Of a stretch of 6,111 bases of DNA, positions 5,943-6,111 are shown piece by piece. The notes under the pieces are model-generated. The model had not been told where the DNA came from. It searched no databases and saw only the letters and a list, made by a program, of their open reading frames with translations. The stretch spans positions 1 to 6,111 of the forward strand of contig JAODNF010000476.1 in assembly GCA_025464915.1 (NCBI GenBank). Reading direction: 5' to 3'. This stretch comes from Frankiales bacterium (GTDB lineage Bacteria; Actinomycetota; Actinomycetes; Mycobacteriales; SCTD01). Made by a program: the position numbers and the translations under genes. Numbering within the stretch: the stretch's first letter is position 1; each line of letters opens with the position of its first letter.

Positions 5943-5999
5943 CCCGCGGTTTCAGTGAATCGCCGGCCCCGGGCCCTCACGATTCGGTGAAACGGCGGG
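5943..5999. repeat. Palindromic repeat, copy 2 (57 bp)
   Basis: The same 57-bp element as copy 1, in the same orientation, with an 8-bp spacer (GTGTCCGG) between them, so the period is 65 bp. The arms CCCGCGGTTTCAGTGAATCG (5943-5962) and CGATTCGGTGAAACGGCGGG (5980-5999) pair at 17 of 20 positions. The inner six bases that fail to pair fully in copy 1 do pair here, while copy 2 has its own mismatches. The two copies thus look like independently decayed versions of one 20-bp-arm palindrome with a 17-nt loop. Confidence 0.9.
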
Positions 6000-6012
6000 A
6001 GGGGCGGTACGA

Positions 6013-6050
6013 CGACGAGCCCGGCTCCCCTGAGGGAACCGGGCTCGTCG
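6013..6050 (-). terminator. Hairpin terminator downstream of the probable rplQ
   Basis: CGACGAGCCCGG (6013-6024) pairs perfectly with CCGGGCTCGTCG (6039-6050). After one C/A mismatch the stem continues for four more pairs to a CTGA loop (6030-6033), about 17 bp in all. It begins 15 nt after the stop codon of the upstream gene. There is no T-run on the minus strand, which is usual for strong stem terminators in high-GC actinomycetes. It probably separates the ribosomal operon from truA. Confidence 0.8.
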
Positions 6051-6065
6051 GTGACGTGCGGAGGG

Positions 6066-6111
6066 CTACTTCTTGTCGCCGCCCTCGTCGAACAGGTCGC
6101 CCTGCTCGGCG
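6066..6111 (-). CDS. rplQ: Probable 50S ribosomal protein L17, C-terminal tail (cut by window edge)
   Basis: The minus strand from the right edge reads AEQGDLFDEGGDKK and then TAG (6068-6066), followed at once by a strong hairpin terminator. The tail is short, acidic and ends in lysines. Actinobacterial L17 proteins often carry such acidic C-terminal extensions, and rplQ is the usual gene just before truA (rpsD-rpoA-rplQ-truA). The call rests on gene order and composition, because the conserved L17 core is outside the window. Confidence 0.6.
   Translation of the reverse strand, partial: AEQGDLFDEGGDKK

Noticed and set aside
5139..5990. Plus-strand open frame opposite truA and through the palindromic repeats
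   Set aside because: It is antisense to a certain truA gene, with no family motifs.
5878..5999. CRISPR-like array
   Set aside because: There are only two copies, each a long palindrome, with an 8-bp gap between them. This does not fit repeat-spacer structure.

Overview
The window is strongly GC-rich, with GTG starts, G/C-ending third codon positions and long antisense shadow frames. All genes lie on the minus strand. The ribosomal-protein neighbourhood (end of a probable rplQ, then truA, then the start of rplM) and the SigE-type ECF sigma factor point to a high-GC actinomycete chromosome. The sequence does not settle the genus.

Layout, read in the direction of transcription (from high to low coordinates). 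The last 14 codons of a probable rplQ (L17) are followed by a long hairpin terminator. Next come two tandem 57-bp palindromic repeats, then truA (tRNA pseudouridine synthase). After a 61-bp gap begins a run of five closely packed genes: an ECF sigma factor; a single-pass membrane protein with an extracellular periplasmic-binding-protein-like domain; a tandem-GNAT acetyltransferase; a two-domain ABC-F ATPase; and a single-domain GNAT acetyltransferase. The window ends in the first 26 codons of rplM (L13), which no long open frame shows because the gene is cut by the window edge.

Four of the five genes are joined by short overlaps or a very small gap. The sigma factor and sensor overlap by ATGA (4 bp). 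The sensor and tandem GNAT are 31 bp apart. The tandem GNAT and ABC-F share one base (TGATG). The ABC-F and last GNAT overlap by 11 bp. The block therefore looks like one transcriptional run inserted between truA and rplM, two genes that usually lie close together in actinobacterial ribosomal clusters.

The most interesting parts are: (1) the coupled pair of ECF sigma factor and transmembrane protein with a solute-binding-protein ectodomain, a plausible ligand-sensing sigma/anti-sigma-like module without a visible zinc-binding anti-sigma domain; (2) the GNAT/ABC-F/GNAT cassette next to ribosomal genes; and (3) the pair of diverged palindromic repeats just upstream of truA.
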